Assembly: GCF_017676345.1 (NCBI RefSeq)
Contig: NZ_JAFFZM010000019.1
Span: forward strand, 94,037-158,036
Length of the DNA: 64,000 bases
Direction of reading: 5' to 3'
From: Streptomyces smyrnaeus
Lineage (GTDB): Bacteria; Actinomycetota; Actinomycetes; Streptomycetales; Streptomycetaceae
Both the position numbers and the translations under genes were made by a program. The notes beneath the pieces were generated by a model. That model did no database searches. It was not told where the DNA came from and saw only the letters and a list, made by a program, of their open reading frames with translations. Shown in pieces: positions 24,942 to 33,183 of the stretch (the first letter of the stretch is position 1; every line of letters starts with the position of its first letter).

Positions 24942-27295
24942 AGGGCGAGGGAGTCCGCGAAGCGACGCCGGGCGGTCTCGAGGGCCCCCTGTTCCTGCGC
25001 GGTCTCTCCCAGCATCTCCAGGACACGGGCTTGCCAGTGCACCGAGCCCGCCGAACGGAACTCGCCGAGCGCCGTGCTCAGCAAACGCACGGCCTCGGCG
25101 TACCCCCGCAAGGAAGGGTGCGCGTGGGCGCGGCCCAGAAAGGCCAGCGCCCGCGCTGCGTCGTATCTGTCCTGCACGGCCAGCAGTTCCGCCCTCGCCC
25201 GACCGAGACAGAGCCGGGCCTCGTCCGGCCGGTCGGCGGCGAGGGCGACGTCACCGAGGCACAGACGCGAGAGCGCCGCACCTCGCCGATAGCCGATGTC
25301 CGAGCGGATATCGAGCGCTTCTGTGAACAGAGCTGCTGCTTGCTGCAGTCTGTCGGCCAGCCGGTGGGTCTGCCCCAGACCGTGCAGGGCCTGCGCCTCC
25401 GCTCGGCGGTCGCCCCGTTCACGTGCGTCCCGCAGAGCCTGGGTGAACCAGTCGAGAGCGTCATCGAGGCGGCCCGCGTTGTACATTCCGCTACCACCGG
25501 TGGTGAGCATCCGGCTGACACCCTCGGAATGGCCTGCCCGCCGCGCCGCGGCCAGGCCGAGCTGGTGCGACTCGACCCAAAGGTCGTAGGGGCGTGCACG
25601 CAAGAACCAGGGCTGCATGGAGTCGACAAGCTGCCAACAGACCGCGTCCCAGCCCCGTTCCGCGGCGAGCCGCACCAGTTGCATCAGGTGCGGCCCCTCG
25701 CTGTGCATCCAGTCCCAAGCTGTCTCCGCCTCCTCGAAGTCGGACGTGGCGGGTGGCGGGAAGGCGTAGTCCCTCCGGAGCCGGCGGTGGCTGGGCGACA
25801 GCAGCGTGCGTGCGGCTGTGGCGGTGGCCAGGTACCAGTCGACAAAGCGCCGCTCGGTGTCGACCGAGGCCGTGTCCGGTTCCTCCTGCGCGGCCCGGTG
25901 GGCCGCGTGCAGGCGGATGAGGTCGTGCAGGCGGTATCTGGGCTGCCCTGTGGCGGGATGCGGGCCCAGTTCCTCCAGGAGGCTGGCCTCGATCAGTTCC
26001 TCCACCAGGTCCCCCATCGACGACACGTCGGTGGCGCAGGCCGCTGCGGACGCGTGGAGGCAGAAGACGTCGACGGGAAGGACGCCGAGCTGTCGGTAGA
26101 CACGCGCCACCTCCGGCTCCAGCGCCCGGTAGGACTCGTCCAATGCCGCCTCCACCACCCGGTCCCCGTCCAGTCGGAAGGCCTCCAGAGGCCGGGTCTT
26201 CTCCGTCATCGCACCGACCACAGCGGCCACGCTCTGCTGTGGCCGGGCCGCCATGCGTGCGGCAGCCACGCACACGGCCAAGGGCAGTCCGGCACACAGG
26301 GCGGCCACTTGGCGAACAGAGGAGGGCTCGTCCCTGGCCCGCTGGTTCCCGATCCGGCGACTGAGCAACTCCACCGACTCTTCGGCCCCGAGCACGTCGA
26401 GCGTGTGGAAGGCCGCGCCGTCGATCCCCAGTCCCATGAGACGCCTCCGACTGACGACGGCCACCAGGCTGCTGCCACCACCGGGCAGTAGAGGTCTGAC
26501 CTGGGCGGCGCTGAGTGCGTTGTCCACCATCAGCGCCACCTGTCTTCCGGCGGTCAGCGAGCGCCACAGGGCCGCCTTCTCCGCGAGCTCGGCCGGCACT
26601 TGCCGACAGCCGAGCGCCCGCAGCAGCCTGTCCAGAACGTCGCTCGGGCGCTGTGCGCCGCTGAGGGAGTAGCCGGTCATGTCGGCGTAGAGCTGGCCGT
26701 CGGGAAAGGCCGGCGTGAGGAGTTTCAACCAGCGGGAGACCAGCACGGTCTTCCCCACGCCGGCAGGTCCGGTCACCGCCACGATCAGCGCGGAATCTCC
26801 TCGGTGCTCGGTCCGGATCCGTTCGAGTGCGGTGAGATCGTCCTGTCTGTCGACGAAGTCGGCGGGGACCGGAAGGAGTTGGTGCGGTACCGGCGGGCGC
26901 GGCGGCGGCTCCGTCTGCACCTGTACGTTTCCGTGGATCTCGCGTGCCTGGATCACGGTGCCGGACAGCTGCGTGCTTTCCACGGCGTTCGATGATTCCG
27001 ACGCGCTCCCACCGCCCGTGCCGCTGACGAAGCGTTCGTATTGGAGCAGCCAAACGCGCAGCACCGGCAAGAATCCGGACCGAGCTTCGGCTTGGGCGAG
27101 CAGCGCTTCGGCAAATGCAATTGCATTCTGCCGACTGTCCGGTTCCATTTCGGCTGCGACCATGGCCCGGGGCAGATCGTCCTCGGGCGCCTCGGCCATC
27201 CCGCTCACGATCTCCGACAGGCCACTCCAGAGCAGCGGTTCACGGACAGCGCCGGTCAACGCCGTGGCCAGCCGTGAGACGGTGATCGATCGCAT
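24860..27295 (-). CDS. NB-ARC/TPR STAND ATPase
   Basis: An 811-residue signalling ATPase. Residues 1-90 are a helical N-terminal domain; 110-126 hold the segment SGTVIQAREIHGNVQV seen in many Streptomyces NB-ARC proteins; the P-loop GPAGVGKT is at 176-183, followed by DNALSAAQVRPLLPGG (Walker B region) and GLPLAVCVAAARMA (GLPL motif). From ~500 on come TPR repeats (ALHGLGQTHRLADRLQQAAA and similar). Such proteins oligomerise after ligand sensing. It has no DNA-binding domain of its own and is divergent, 242 bp away, from a SARP-type relative. Confidence 0.88.
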   Translation of the reverse strand: MRSITVSRLATALTGAVREPLLWSGLSEIVSGMAEAPEDDLPRAMVAAEMEPDSRQNAIAFAEALLAQAEARSGFLPVLRVWLLQYERFVSGTGGGSASESSNAVESTQLSGTVIQAREIHGNVQVQTEPPPRPPVPHQLLPVPADFVDRQDDLTALERIRTEHRGDSALIVAVTGPAGVGKTVLVSRWLKLLTPAFPDGQLYADMTGYSLSGAQRPSDVLDRLLRALGCRQVPAELAEKAALWRSLTAGRQVALMVDNALSAAQVRPLLPGGGSSLVAVVSRRRLMGLGIDGAAFHTLDVLGAEESVELLSRRIGNQRARDEPSSVRQVAALCAGLPLAVCVAAARMAARPQQSVAAVVGAMTEKTRPLEAFRLDGDRVVEAALDESYRALEPEVARVYRQLGVLPVDVFCLHASAAACATDVSSMGDLVEELIEASLLEELGPHPATGQPRYRLHDLIRLHAAHRAAQEEPDTASVDTERRFVDWYLATATAARTLLSPSHRRLRRDYAFPPPATSDFEEAETAWDWMHSEGPHLMQLVRLAAERGWDAVCWQLVDSMQPWFLRARPYDLWVESHQLGLAAARRAGHSEGVSRMLTTGGSGMYNAGRLDDALDWFTQALRDARERGDRRAEAQALHGLGQTHRLADRLQQAAALFTEALDIRSDIGYRRGAALSRLCLGDVALAADRPDEARLCLGRARAELLAVQDRYDAARALAFLGRAHAHPSLRGYAEAVRLLSTALGEFRSAGSVHWQARVLEMLGETAQEQGALETARRRFADSLALYEPVSPVDARRLKEHLHKIGWGSPRE

Positions 27296-27537
27296 CCCGG
27301 CCCCCGCATTTTCCAGAAGGAAGTAATCGGCTCCTGCCCGAATCGAGTGTTACCCGCTCAGTCTGCGACTAAGCCATGCCGATTAAGACGGCATGCGGCG
27401 AGAAGTGGAAGGTTTCGGCCAAGAGGCCCGATCAAGAAAACCGCTCTGGTAAAGCCCAAGGGAACCTGTCATCCTCGATCAAAGAAAAGTCATCATCTGG
27501 CAAAGGCGAACGAGTCGAACCGGCGAAGGGCGAGCTG

Positions 27538-30500
27538 GTGGACTTCGAGATCCTTCTCCTGGGGCCGGTCGGCCTGCGGGTGGACGGCCTGCTCGACCCC
27601 CTCGGGTCGGCCAAGGAACGCGCCCTCCTCGCCGCGCTCGCTGTCGATGTGGGGAAGGCGGTCTCGACCGAAGCCCTCATTCGGCGCCTCTGGGGTGAAG
27701 ATCTTCCGGCCAAACCCCAGTCCGGTCTGCATGTGTACGTCGCCAGACTGCGCCGCCGCTTCCGGCAGGCGGCCGACCGCGTCCCCTTGGTCCAACGCGC
27801 CCACACCTACGCTCTCGACATCGCACCCGACTTCATCGACCTGCACCGCTTCCACCGCCTCACCTCGCATGCCCGCTCCGTGCGCGACACCTCCGGGACA
27901 GAGGCCCTGGCCGCTTTGCGGGAAGCCGAAACGCTCTGGCGCGGGGAGCCGCTGGCAGGACTGACCGGAGCCTGGGCCGAGGAGGTCCGTGCCGCGCTGG
28001 AGGCCGCACGCCTCGCCGCGCGGGTCGACCAGGCGGACCTCGAACTGCGGGCCGGGGACTTCACGGGACCCGCGACCTACCTGCCGCCCCTGCTCGAACA
28101 GCAACCGACCAACGAGACGCTCGCGGGCCGGCTGATGGTGGCGTACTACGGTTGCGGCAGACAGGCGGACGCCCTGCGCGTGTACGAGCACGTCCGGAAA
28201 CTTCTCCGGAACGAGCTCGGGGTGGATCCGGGCACAGCCTTCAGCGAACTGCACGGATTGATCCTGCGCCAGGCGCCGGTGAGTGCCTTCCTCCCGTCGT
28301 CGGCGAGCGACCCCGCGCCTCCGCATGCTCTCAACAATCTCCCGGCACACGCCGACCTGGTCGGACGCGAGGGCGAACTCGCAGCGTTGCAGGAGCCCCC
28401 ACCCGAGGGAACGGTCATCGCCCTGCAGAGCATCTCCGGCATGGCGGGCATCGGGAAATCACTGCTGGCCTTCCACGCTGCTCGGAAGCTGGCCCATGCC
28501 TACCCGGACGGGCAGCTCTACGTCGACCTGCGGGCGCACTCCGCGAGACGTCGGCCCCTGACACCGTCCTCGGCGCTGGCCTCACTGCTGCGGACCCTCG
28601 GCCTGCCGTCCAAGGGGATACCGCACAGCCTGGAGGAGCGCACCACCTTGTGGCGCAGCCTGCTGCAGGACCGGCGCGCCGTGGTCGTGCTCGACGACGT
28701 GGCCGGCGCGGAGCAGATACGCCCCCTCCTGCCACTGGGGTCGCCCTCCCTCGTGCTCCTCACCAGCCGTCAGCGGCTGAGTGGTCTGCCCGGTGTCCGC
28801 TCGCTCTTCGTGGACGTACTGTCGGCCCCGGACGCCGTCGCGCTGTTCACCCGGCTCGTCGGCCCCGAGCGTGCCCGGGACGGTGACGAGGTGGCGCACA
28901 TCGTGGACGTCTGCGGACGCCTGCCGCTGGCGATCGAACTCGCCGCCGGGCGGCTGCGTTCCCGGCCGTCCTGGACCACACGCCATCTCCTGCGGAGACT
29001 GGCACAGAGCCACAGCAGGCTGCGGGAGATTCGGGACCGGGACTCCGGTATCGACCGGGCATTCGAGTTGTCCTACAGGACGCTGACCCGCCGACAGCAG
29101 GCCGCCTTTCGCCGGCTGGGCCTGCACTTCGGGACCGGCTTCGGCTCCCATGCGGCCGCAGCCCTGATCGGTGTACCGGTCGCCGAGGCCGAGCCGCTGG
29201 TCGAGGCCCTGCTCGACTCCAGCCTGCTGACCGAGCCGGAACCCGAGCGCTACCGTTTTCATGACCTGCTCGGCGAGTACGCCCTCACGCTCGCCCGTAG
29301 GGACCGCGAGGAGGAAACCGCCGCATTGGAACGGCTGGTCGACTTCTGTCTCGCCGCCGCACTCCGCGCGGATCTGCTGGTGCACCCCAGGCGCACACGC
29401 ATCGACATCGCCCCCGGACTGCCCTCCGACCACATCCCGGTCTTCCGCGACGACCACGAAGCCAGAAGCTGGCTGCTCGACGAGACCCCTGCACTGCTCG
29501 CCGCCGAGGACTATGCACGCACCCACGGCTCGGCACGCAAAGCCGCCGAGCTCGCGCACGTGCTCGGGACGTTCCTGGACACCGAGGGGCTGTGGGACGA
29601 TGCGGAACTCATGCACCGGCACGCGGCACAGTACTGGCACCAGCAGCGCGCCGACCGGGCCGAAGCGCTGGCCCTCATCGACCTCAGCAGCGCCCACGGA
29701 CACACCGGGCGCTACGACCAGGCTGCTGCCGCAGGCAGCAGGGCCCTGGCCGTGGCCCGCGCCGCAGACGACGCCGAGTGCGCAGCGGAGGCGCTCCACC
29801 AACTCGGAATACTCCACTGGCATCGCGGGGAATACCGCGCGATGCTCGAAGTTCAGCGCGAGGCACTCGAAATAAGGCTTCGTTCAGGAGAACACTGGCA
29901 CGTGGCACGCAGCACCAACAACATGGGGATCGCCCATCTCCATCTGGGGGACAGCACTGCCGCATTCCGCTATTTCCAGGAAGCGCTCCTGGCATTCCGT
30001 GAGATAGGGGACGCCAGAGGAGAGGCCCAGGCTCTCAACAATCTCGCCGAAGTTCATCTGCACACCGGTGACATCTCATCGGCACGCCAATTCTTCTCGC
30101 GTTCGCTGATGATTGCGACGGAGTCGTGCAGCCGCTCGGAACAGGCCATGGCACAGTTGAACCTGGGCAACACCCTGGCCGTCCCCGAAGAGCTGGACGA
30201 AGCGCTGGACCTGTACGGAAAAGCGCTCTCCTCCTTCCAGCGCCTCGGCAACCGGCGGTACGAGACCATCACCCGTATCGCGCTCGGAGACGCGCTCCGC
30301 AAGGCGGGCCGCTACGCGGACTCCCTCGAACAGCACCGGATCTCCCTGACGTTGGCACGCGGTATCGGCGCAGGTCTCGAGGAGGCCCAGGCGCTACGCG
30401 GACTCGGCACCGCCGAACACCACCTCCAGGATCACGCCGCTGCCCACCGGGACCTCGAAGAGGCGCTGGGGCTGGCCACCAGGATCCAGTCCCCGGAGGA

Positions 30501-30669
30501 AGAGGCACGCGCCAAGGACGCGCTGGCCGAACTGCATTTGGCCTGTGACCGTCCGGATCAGGCGATAATGCTCTGGGAAAGTTCCATTGGCATATTCGAG
30601 CAGCTCGACCCGACGGAAGCGATCCGCATAAAGCAGCGGTTACGCCGTGCACAAGATCTACGCGAGTAG
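27538..30669 (+). CDS. SARP-family regulator with NB-ARC and TPR domains (AfsR-like)
   Basis: A 1043-residue regulator. Residues 1-95 are an OmpR-like DNA-binding domain (EILLLGPVGLRVDGLLDPLG, then VAVDVGK-type helix); 100-245 form the bacterial transcriptional activator domain; the P-loop SGMAGIGKS is near 300; GRLPLAIELAAGRLRSRP is the GLPL-type motif; the C-terminal third is a chain of TPRs (STNNMGIAHLHLGDSTAAFR, ALNNLAEVHLHTGD). I chose GTG at 27538, preceded by GAAGGG, instead of an ATG 54 codons upstream that adds only Lys/Ser-rich sequence. Likely activates secondary metabolism or its own cassette. Confidence 0.88.
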   Translation: MDFEILLLGPVGLRVDGLLDPLGSAKERALLAALAVDVGKAVSTEALIRRLWGEDLPAKPQSGLHVYVARLRRRFRQAADRVPLVQRAHTYALDIAPDFIDLHRFHRLTSHARSVRDTSGTEALAALREAETLWRGEPLAGLTGAWAEEVRAALEAARLAARVDQADLELRAGDFTGPATYLPPLLEQQPTNETLAGRLMVAYYGCGRQADALRVYEHVRKLLRNELGVDPGTAFSELHGLILRQAPVSAFLPSSASDPAPPHALNNLPAHADLVGREGELAALQEPPPEGTVIALQSISGMAGIGKSLLAFHAARKLAHAYPDGQLYVDLRAHSARRRPLTPSSALASLLRTLGLPSKGIPHSLEERTTLWRSLLQDRRAVVVLDDVAGAEQIRPLLPLGSPSLVLLTSRQRLSGLPGVRSLFVDVLSAPDAVALFTRLVGPERARDGDEVAHIVDVCGRLPLAIELAAGRLRSRPSWTTRHLLRRLAQSHSRLREIRDRDSGIDRAFELSYRTLTRRQQAAFRRLGLHFGTGFGSHAAAALIGVPVAEAEPLVEALLDSSLLTEPEPERYRFHDLLGEYALTLARRDREEETAALERLVDFCLAAALRADLLVHPRRTRIDIAPGLPSDHIPVFRDDHEARSWLLDETPALLAAEDYARTHGSARKAAELAHVLGTFLDTEGLWDDAELMHRHAAQYWHQQRADRAEALALIDLSSAHGHTGRYDQAAAAGSRALAVARAADDAECAAEALHQLGILHWHRGEYRAMLEVQREALEIRLRSGEHWHVARSTNNMGIAHLHLGDSTAAFRYFQEALLAFREIGDARGEAQALNNLAEVHLHTGDISSARQFFSRSLMIATESCSRSEQAMAQLNLGNTLAVPEELDEALDLYGKALSSFQRLGNRRYETITRIALGDALRKAGRYADSLEQHRISLTLARGIGAGLEEAQALRGLGTAEHHLQDHAAAHRDLEEALGLATRIQSPEEEARAKDALAELHLACDRPDQAIMLWESSIGIFEQLDPTEAIRIKQRLRRAQDLRE

Positions 30670-30833
30670 GCGACCCTCAGGGCGCTGAGCGCTTGATCAC
30701 TTCTGCATCAACGTCTACTGTGCACTTTCCTGCGCGAATCGCGCTGACATCCCACTCTTCCACGGAAAAGAGCCTCATTCGCATGTTCGCAATGCCCTTG
30801 CCTCCGATTTCGGACGCCTCGGAGGTCCGGACC

Positions 30834-31031
30834 ATGGAACCCGTCGCCCGCCAGGCGGAATCCGGGTTTCATACCCCGCTGCTCACCCCGTTCGACACCG
30901 CCGGTGCGCGCATAACCGTGTTCCGTGAAAAGTCGTCCCCCGCACGACCCGTGGTATGCATGCCGTCGAGCTACACCGGCCCCACGGGGTTCGCCGCCGC
31001 CGATCTGCCGCGCGGACTCGCGGCGGTGTAG
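30834..31031 (+). CDS. Small ORF behind the SARP-NB-ARC regulator
   Basis: A 65-residue protein, MEPVARQAESGFHTPLLTPF onward, ending in FAAADLPRGLAAV. One Cys (PVVCMPSSYTGPTG). Its ATG follows a near-perfect GGAGGT seven bases upstream, which is the reason to believe it. It has no signal peptide and no family I recognise. It lies 164 bp downstream of the AfsR-like gene, the place where AfsS sits beside AfsR, but the sequence is not AfsS. A longer in-frame version begins at 30693 without a ribosome site. Confidence 0.45.
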   Translation: MEPVARQAESGFHTPLLTPFDTAGARITVFREKSSPARPVVCMPSSYTGPTGFAAADLPRGLAAV

Positions 31032-31084
31032 CGCGCGGACCCGCGAGGCCGCACCACTGCTGACGCGAGCCGTCCGGGCTCGTG

Positions 31085-32380
31085 TCAGCAGTCGCAGCAG
31101 CCGCAGCTGCAGTCGCAGCCGTCGCAATTGCAGCAGTCGCAGCAATCGCAGCAGTTCGAGCACAGGCCCTCGCGCTTCTTGCGGGACCAGGGGCCCTCGT
31201 ACTCCGAGGCGCAGCACAGTTGGCAGGTGCAGCAGAGGCCGACGAAGGCCGCGCAGCCGGCGAGGAAGCCGCGTGGGGGGCGTCGGTTGGGGGGATGGGG
31301 GCTGTGGCCGCCGGGGTTGCCGCCCCAGCCGCCACCGCCCTGGCCGCCGTCACCGTCACCGTCGCCGGGCGGCAGCCGGCTGCCGCCCTCCCCCGCGTAG
31401 GGATTCGCGGGGCCGTTGAGGCTTTGCGGGGCCTGCCCGTACGGAGGGCGGCCCTGCGGCGTCTGCCCGTACGGCTGCTGCTGGTAGGGGTTGCCGGAGG
31501 GGTCGGCGCCGGTGTGTGCGCAGGTCGTCGTGGTGAACGCGCGGTCCACGGCGCGCGGCAACTCGTGCACCAGCAGGACGTGTGCCAGCCGCGGATCGGC
31601 GAAGTCGACGTCCCGCAGTGCCAGTCGGATGCCGCGGACCGCGTCGTCGCACAGCCGGCGGGTCTCGGTGCGGGAGGCGCCGGTGGCGGTGATGGGGTTC
31701 CAGGCGTTCTCGGCGGCGTCCGTGACCCGGTCCTCGACCGCGTCCAGCAGGTGTGCGAGGCGTCCGAACAGCCGCCCCACCTCGGCGAGCGGGGCCGCGT
31801 TGCCCGGTTTGCCCGCGAGCGTCGCGGTGTGTGCGAAGGCTGCTGCCGTCGCCGTCTCGGTGGGCTCGGTGACGGCCGTCAGCGGGGTTCCGGGGCCCGC
31901 GGCGCGCTCCACGTCGGTCTGCCGGTCCACGGCGTCCACCAGGGCGGAGACCTCGAAGCCGAGCGCGCCGGCGGTGCGGGCACCGGCCCGGTCCCAGCCG
32001 GCGGCTATCCGGCGGGCGGCTGCCGCGACCGGACGCCGCCGCAGCAGGCCGTCCCGGTCGGCGATGTGGTCCCGTATCTTCGCCGAGGCCAGGACGAGGG
32101 ACACCGAGGCCGCCAGCCGGGCTCCCTCGCCCTGTGCGACGGAGGCGGTGCGCATCCCGCGCAGCGGGCACGGGCCCGCGGTGCGGCGCCGGGCGTCGGC
32201 CGTGCCGGTCTGGGCGTCGGTCAGTACGGAGACGAGCAGCCCGTCGTAGTTCGTCGCCACCCTGGCGAACTGGCCGTGGTCGCCCCGCAGTGCGAGGCAG
32301 AGCCCGCACAGATGCGCCATCCACTCGGCCCTGAGCCCCTCGGACAGCCGGTGCCTGCAGGGCCTGACGATTCCGAACAC
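31085..32380 (-). CDS. DUF5685 family protein with Cys-cluster tail
   Basis: A 431-residue protein. Residues 1-290 are a helical domain beginning MFGIVRPCRHRLSEGL with more conserved Cys early on (HLCGLCLALRGDHG), typical of DUF5685. Residues ~290-380 are Gly/Pro/Gln/Asn-rich. The end is Cys-packed: LAGCAAFVGLCCTCQLCC, then a final 26 residues with 15 Cys in CxxC and CC pairs, ending CGCCDC. The tail must bind metal or form disulfides. Start is GTG at 32380 after GGGGGAGCTC. Divergent from the 123-residue gene. Confidence 0.82.
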   Translation of the reverse strand: MFGIVRPCRHRLSEGLRAEWMAHLCGLCLALRGDHGQFARVATNYDGLLVSVLTDAQTGTADARRRTAGPCPLRGMRTASVAQGEGARLAASVSLVLASAKIRDHIADRDGLLRRRPVAAAARRIAAGWDRAGARTAGALGFEVSALVDAVDRQTDVERAAGPGTPLTAVTEPTETATAAAFAHTATLAGKPGNAAPLAEVGRLFGRLAHLLDAVEDRVTDAAENAWNPITATGASRTETRRLCDDAVRGIRLALRDVDFADPRLAHVLLVHELPRAVDRAFTTTTCAHTGADPSGNPYQQQPYGQTPQGRPPYGQAPQSLNGPANPYAGEGGSRLPPGDGDGDGGQGGGGWGGNPGGHSPHPPNRRPPRGFLAGCAAFVGLCCTCQLCCASEYEGPWSRKKREGLCSNCCDCCDCCNCDGCDCSCGCCDC

Positions 32381-32469
32381 GAGCTCCCCCGTACCTGACT
32401 CGACTGCTCACGCGCTCCGTGCAGTGCCGCGATGCTATCCACCGCCCCGGCCGGCACCGTCGGGGGCCC

Positions 32470-32523
32470 GTGAGAGCAGTGTGCGGGACCGGTGAGAGGC
32501 AATGTGCGGGCGGCCCGTGAGAG
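32470..32523. repeat. Direct repeats in divergent promoter region
   Basis: GTGAGAG starts three similar units at 32470, 32492 and 32517 (spacing 22 and 25), each followed by a GC-rich stretch including GTGC. They lie between DUF5685 and the 123-residue gene. Confidence 0.55.
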
Positions 32524-32558
32524 GCAACGTGCCGGGGCTCCGCCGCGTCCTTGGGGGT

Positions 32559-32930
32559 ATGGCTGCTGTCCTCGTTCTCGGCTTCGACCCGTACACGGTT
32601 CCGGACGTGGACGGGGACGCCCTGCTCGCGACCCTCGACCAGCAACTGACCCGCCTGCGGGAGCAGTCCGTGGAGGTGTCCTCGGTCCAGGTCGCCGCCG
32701 ACGACCCGGCCGGGTCCGAGTCCGTCTTCGTGGCCGCGCTGAGCGAGCGCGACTGGGACGTCGTGGTCATCGGCGGCGGTATCCGGGTGAAGGGCGAACT
32801 GACCTTCTTCGAGCAGGTCGTCAATCTGGTCCACCGGCACGCTCCCGGTGCCGCCATCGCCTTCAACGGCCGTATCGACGAGGTCGCCGAGGCCGTCCGG
32901 CGGTGGCTGCCCTCTTCGGCCGCTCCCTGA
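32559..32930 (+). CDS. Conserved hypothetical alpha/beta protein
   Basis: A 123-residue protein. It looks like a small flavodoxin- or response-regulator-like alpha/beta fold: AVLVLGFDPYTVPDVD at the start, DWDVVVIGGGIRVKGELTFF in the middle, then VHRHAPGAAIAFNGRIDEVA. No catalytic motif was found. ATG at 32559 follows TTGGGGGT; an in-frame ATG 19 codons upstream is less likely. Ends 90 bp before the attenuator leader peptide of the tRNA synthetase gene. Confidence 0.7.
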   Translation: MAAVLVLGFDPYTVPDVDGDALLATLDQQLTRLREQSVEVSSVQVAADDPAGSESVFVAALSERDWDVVVIGGGIRVKGELTFFEQVVNLVHRHAPGAAIAFNGRIDEVAEAVRRWLPSSAAP

Positions 32931-33021
32931 GGCGGGAGCGGACCCGCTCCAGTGGGGGAGTGGGCACCCGGGCGCGGAAAACCCCGCGACGCGCTCCCGC
33001 CCCTCTGCTACGTTCCCTGGC

Positions 33022-33084
33022 ATGCAGCAGCGCGCCGTACGCAGTGCCAGGACGACGACGCCGGATCCGGTCCCGGCGCGCTGA
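33022..33084 (+). CDS. Leader peptide of the tRNA synthetase gene, with Thr-Thr-Thr
   Basis: A 20-residue ORF, MQQRAVRSARTTTPDPVPAR, with three consecutive ACG Thr codons, ending 23 bases before a strong hairpin and 100 bases before a threonyl-tRNA synthetase-like gene. The layout matches ribosome-mediated attenuation: low charged tRNA-Thr would stall ribosomes at the Thr codons and change folding downstream. Not experimentally known to me; the start has only a weak ribosome site. Confidence 0.55.
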   Translation: MQQRAVRSARTTTPDPVPAR

Positions 33085-33106
33085 TCGACGTATCTGACGT
33101 ATCACC

Positions 33107-33135
33107 GAAGCCCCGGGCCGAGCGCCCGGGGCTTC
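33107..33135 (+). terminator. Candidate attenuator hairpin before thrS-like gene
   Basis: Perfect 12-bp stem, GAAGCCCCGGGC and GCCCGGGGCTTC, with a 5-base loop. It lies between the Thr-rich leader peptide and the synthetase start (33184). No U-tract, but very stable. Confidence 0.6.
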
Positions 33136-33183
33136 GTCGTCCGCTCCCTGAGGCGCCCGCCCGCGTCCGAGAGGGAGAACCGT

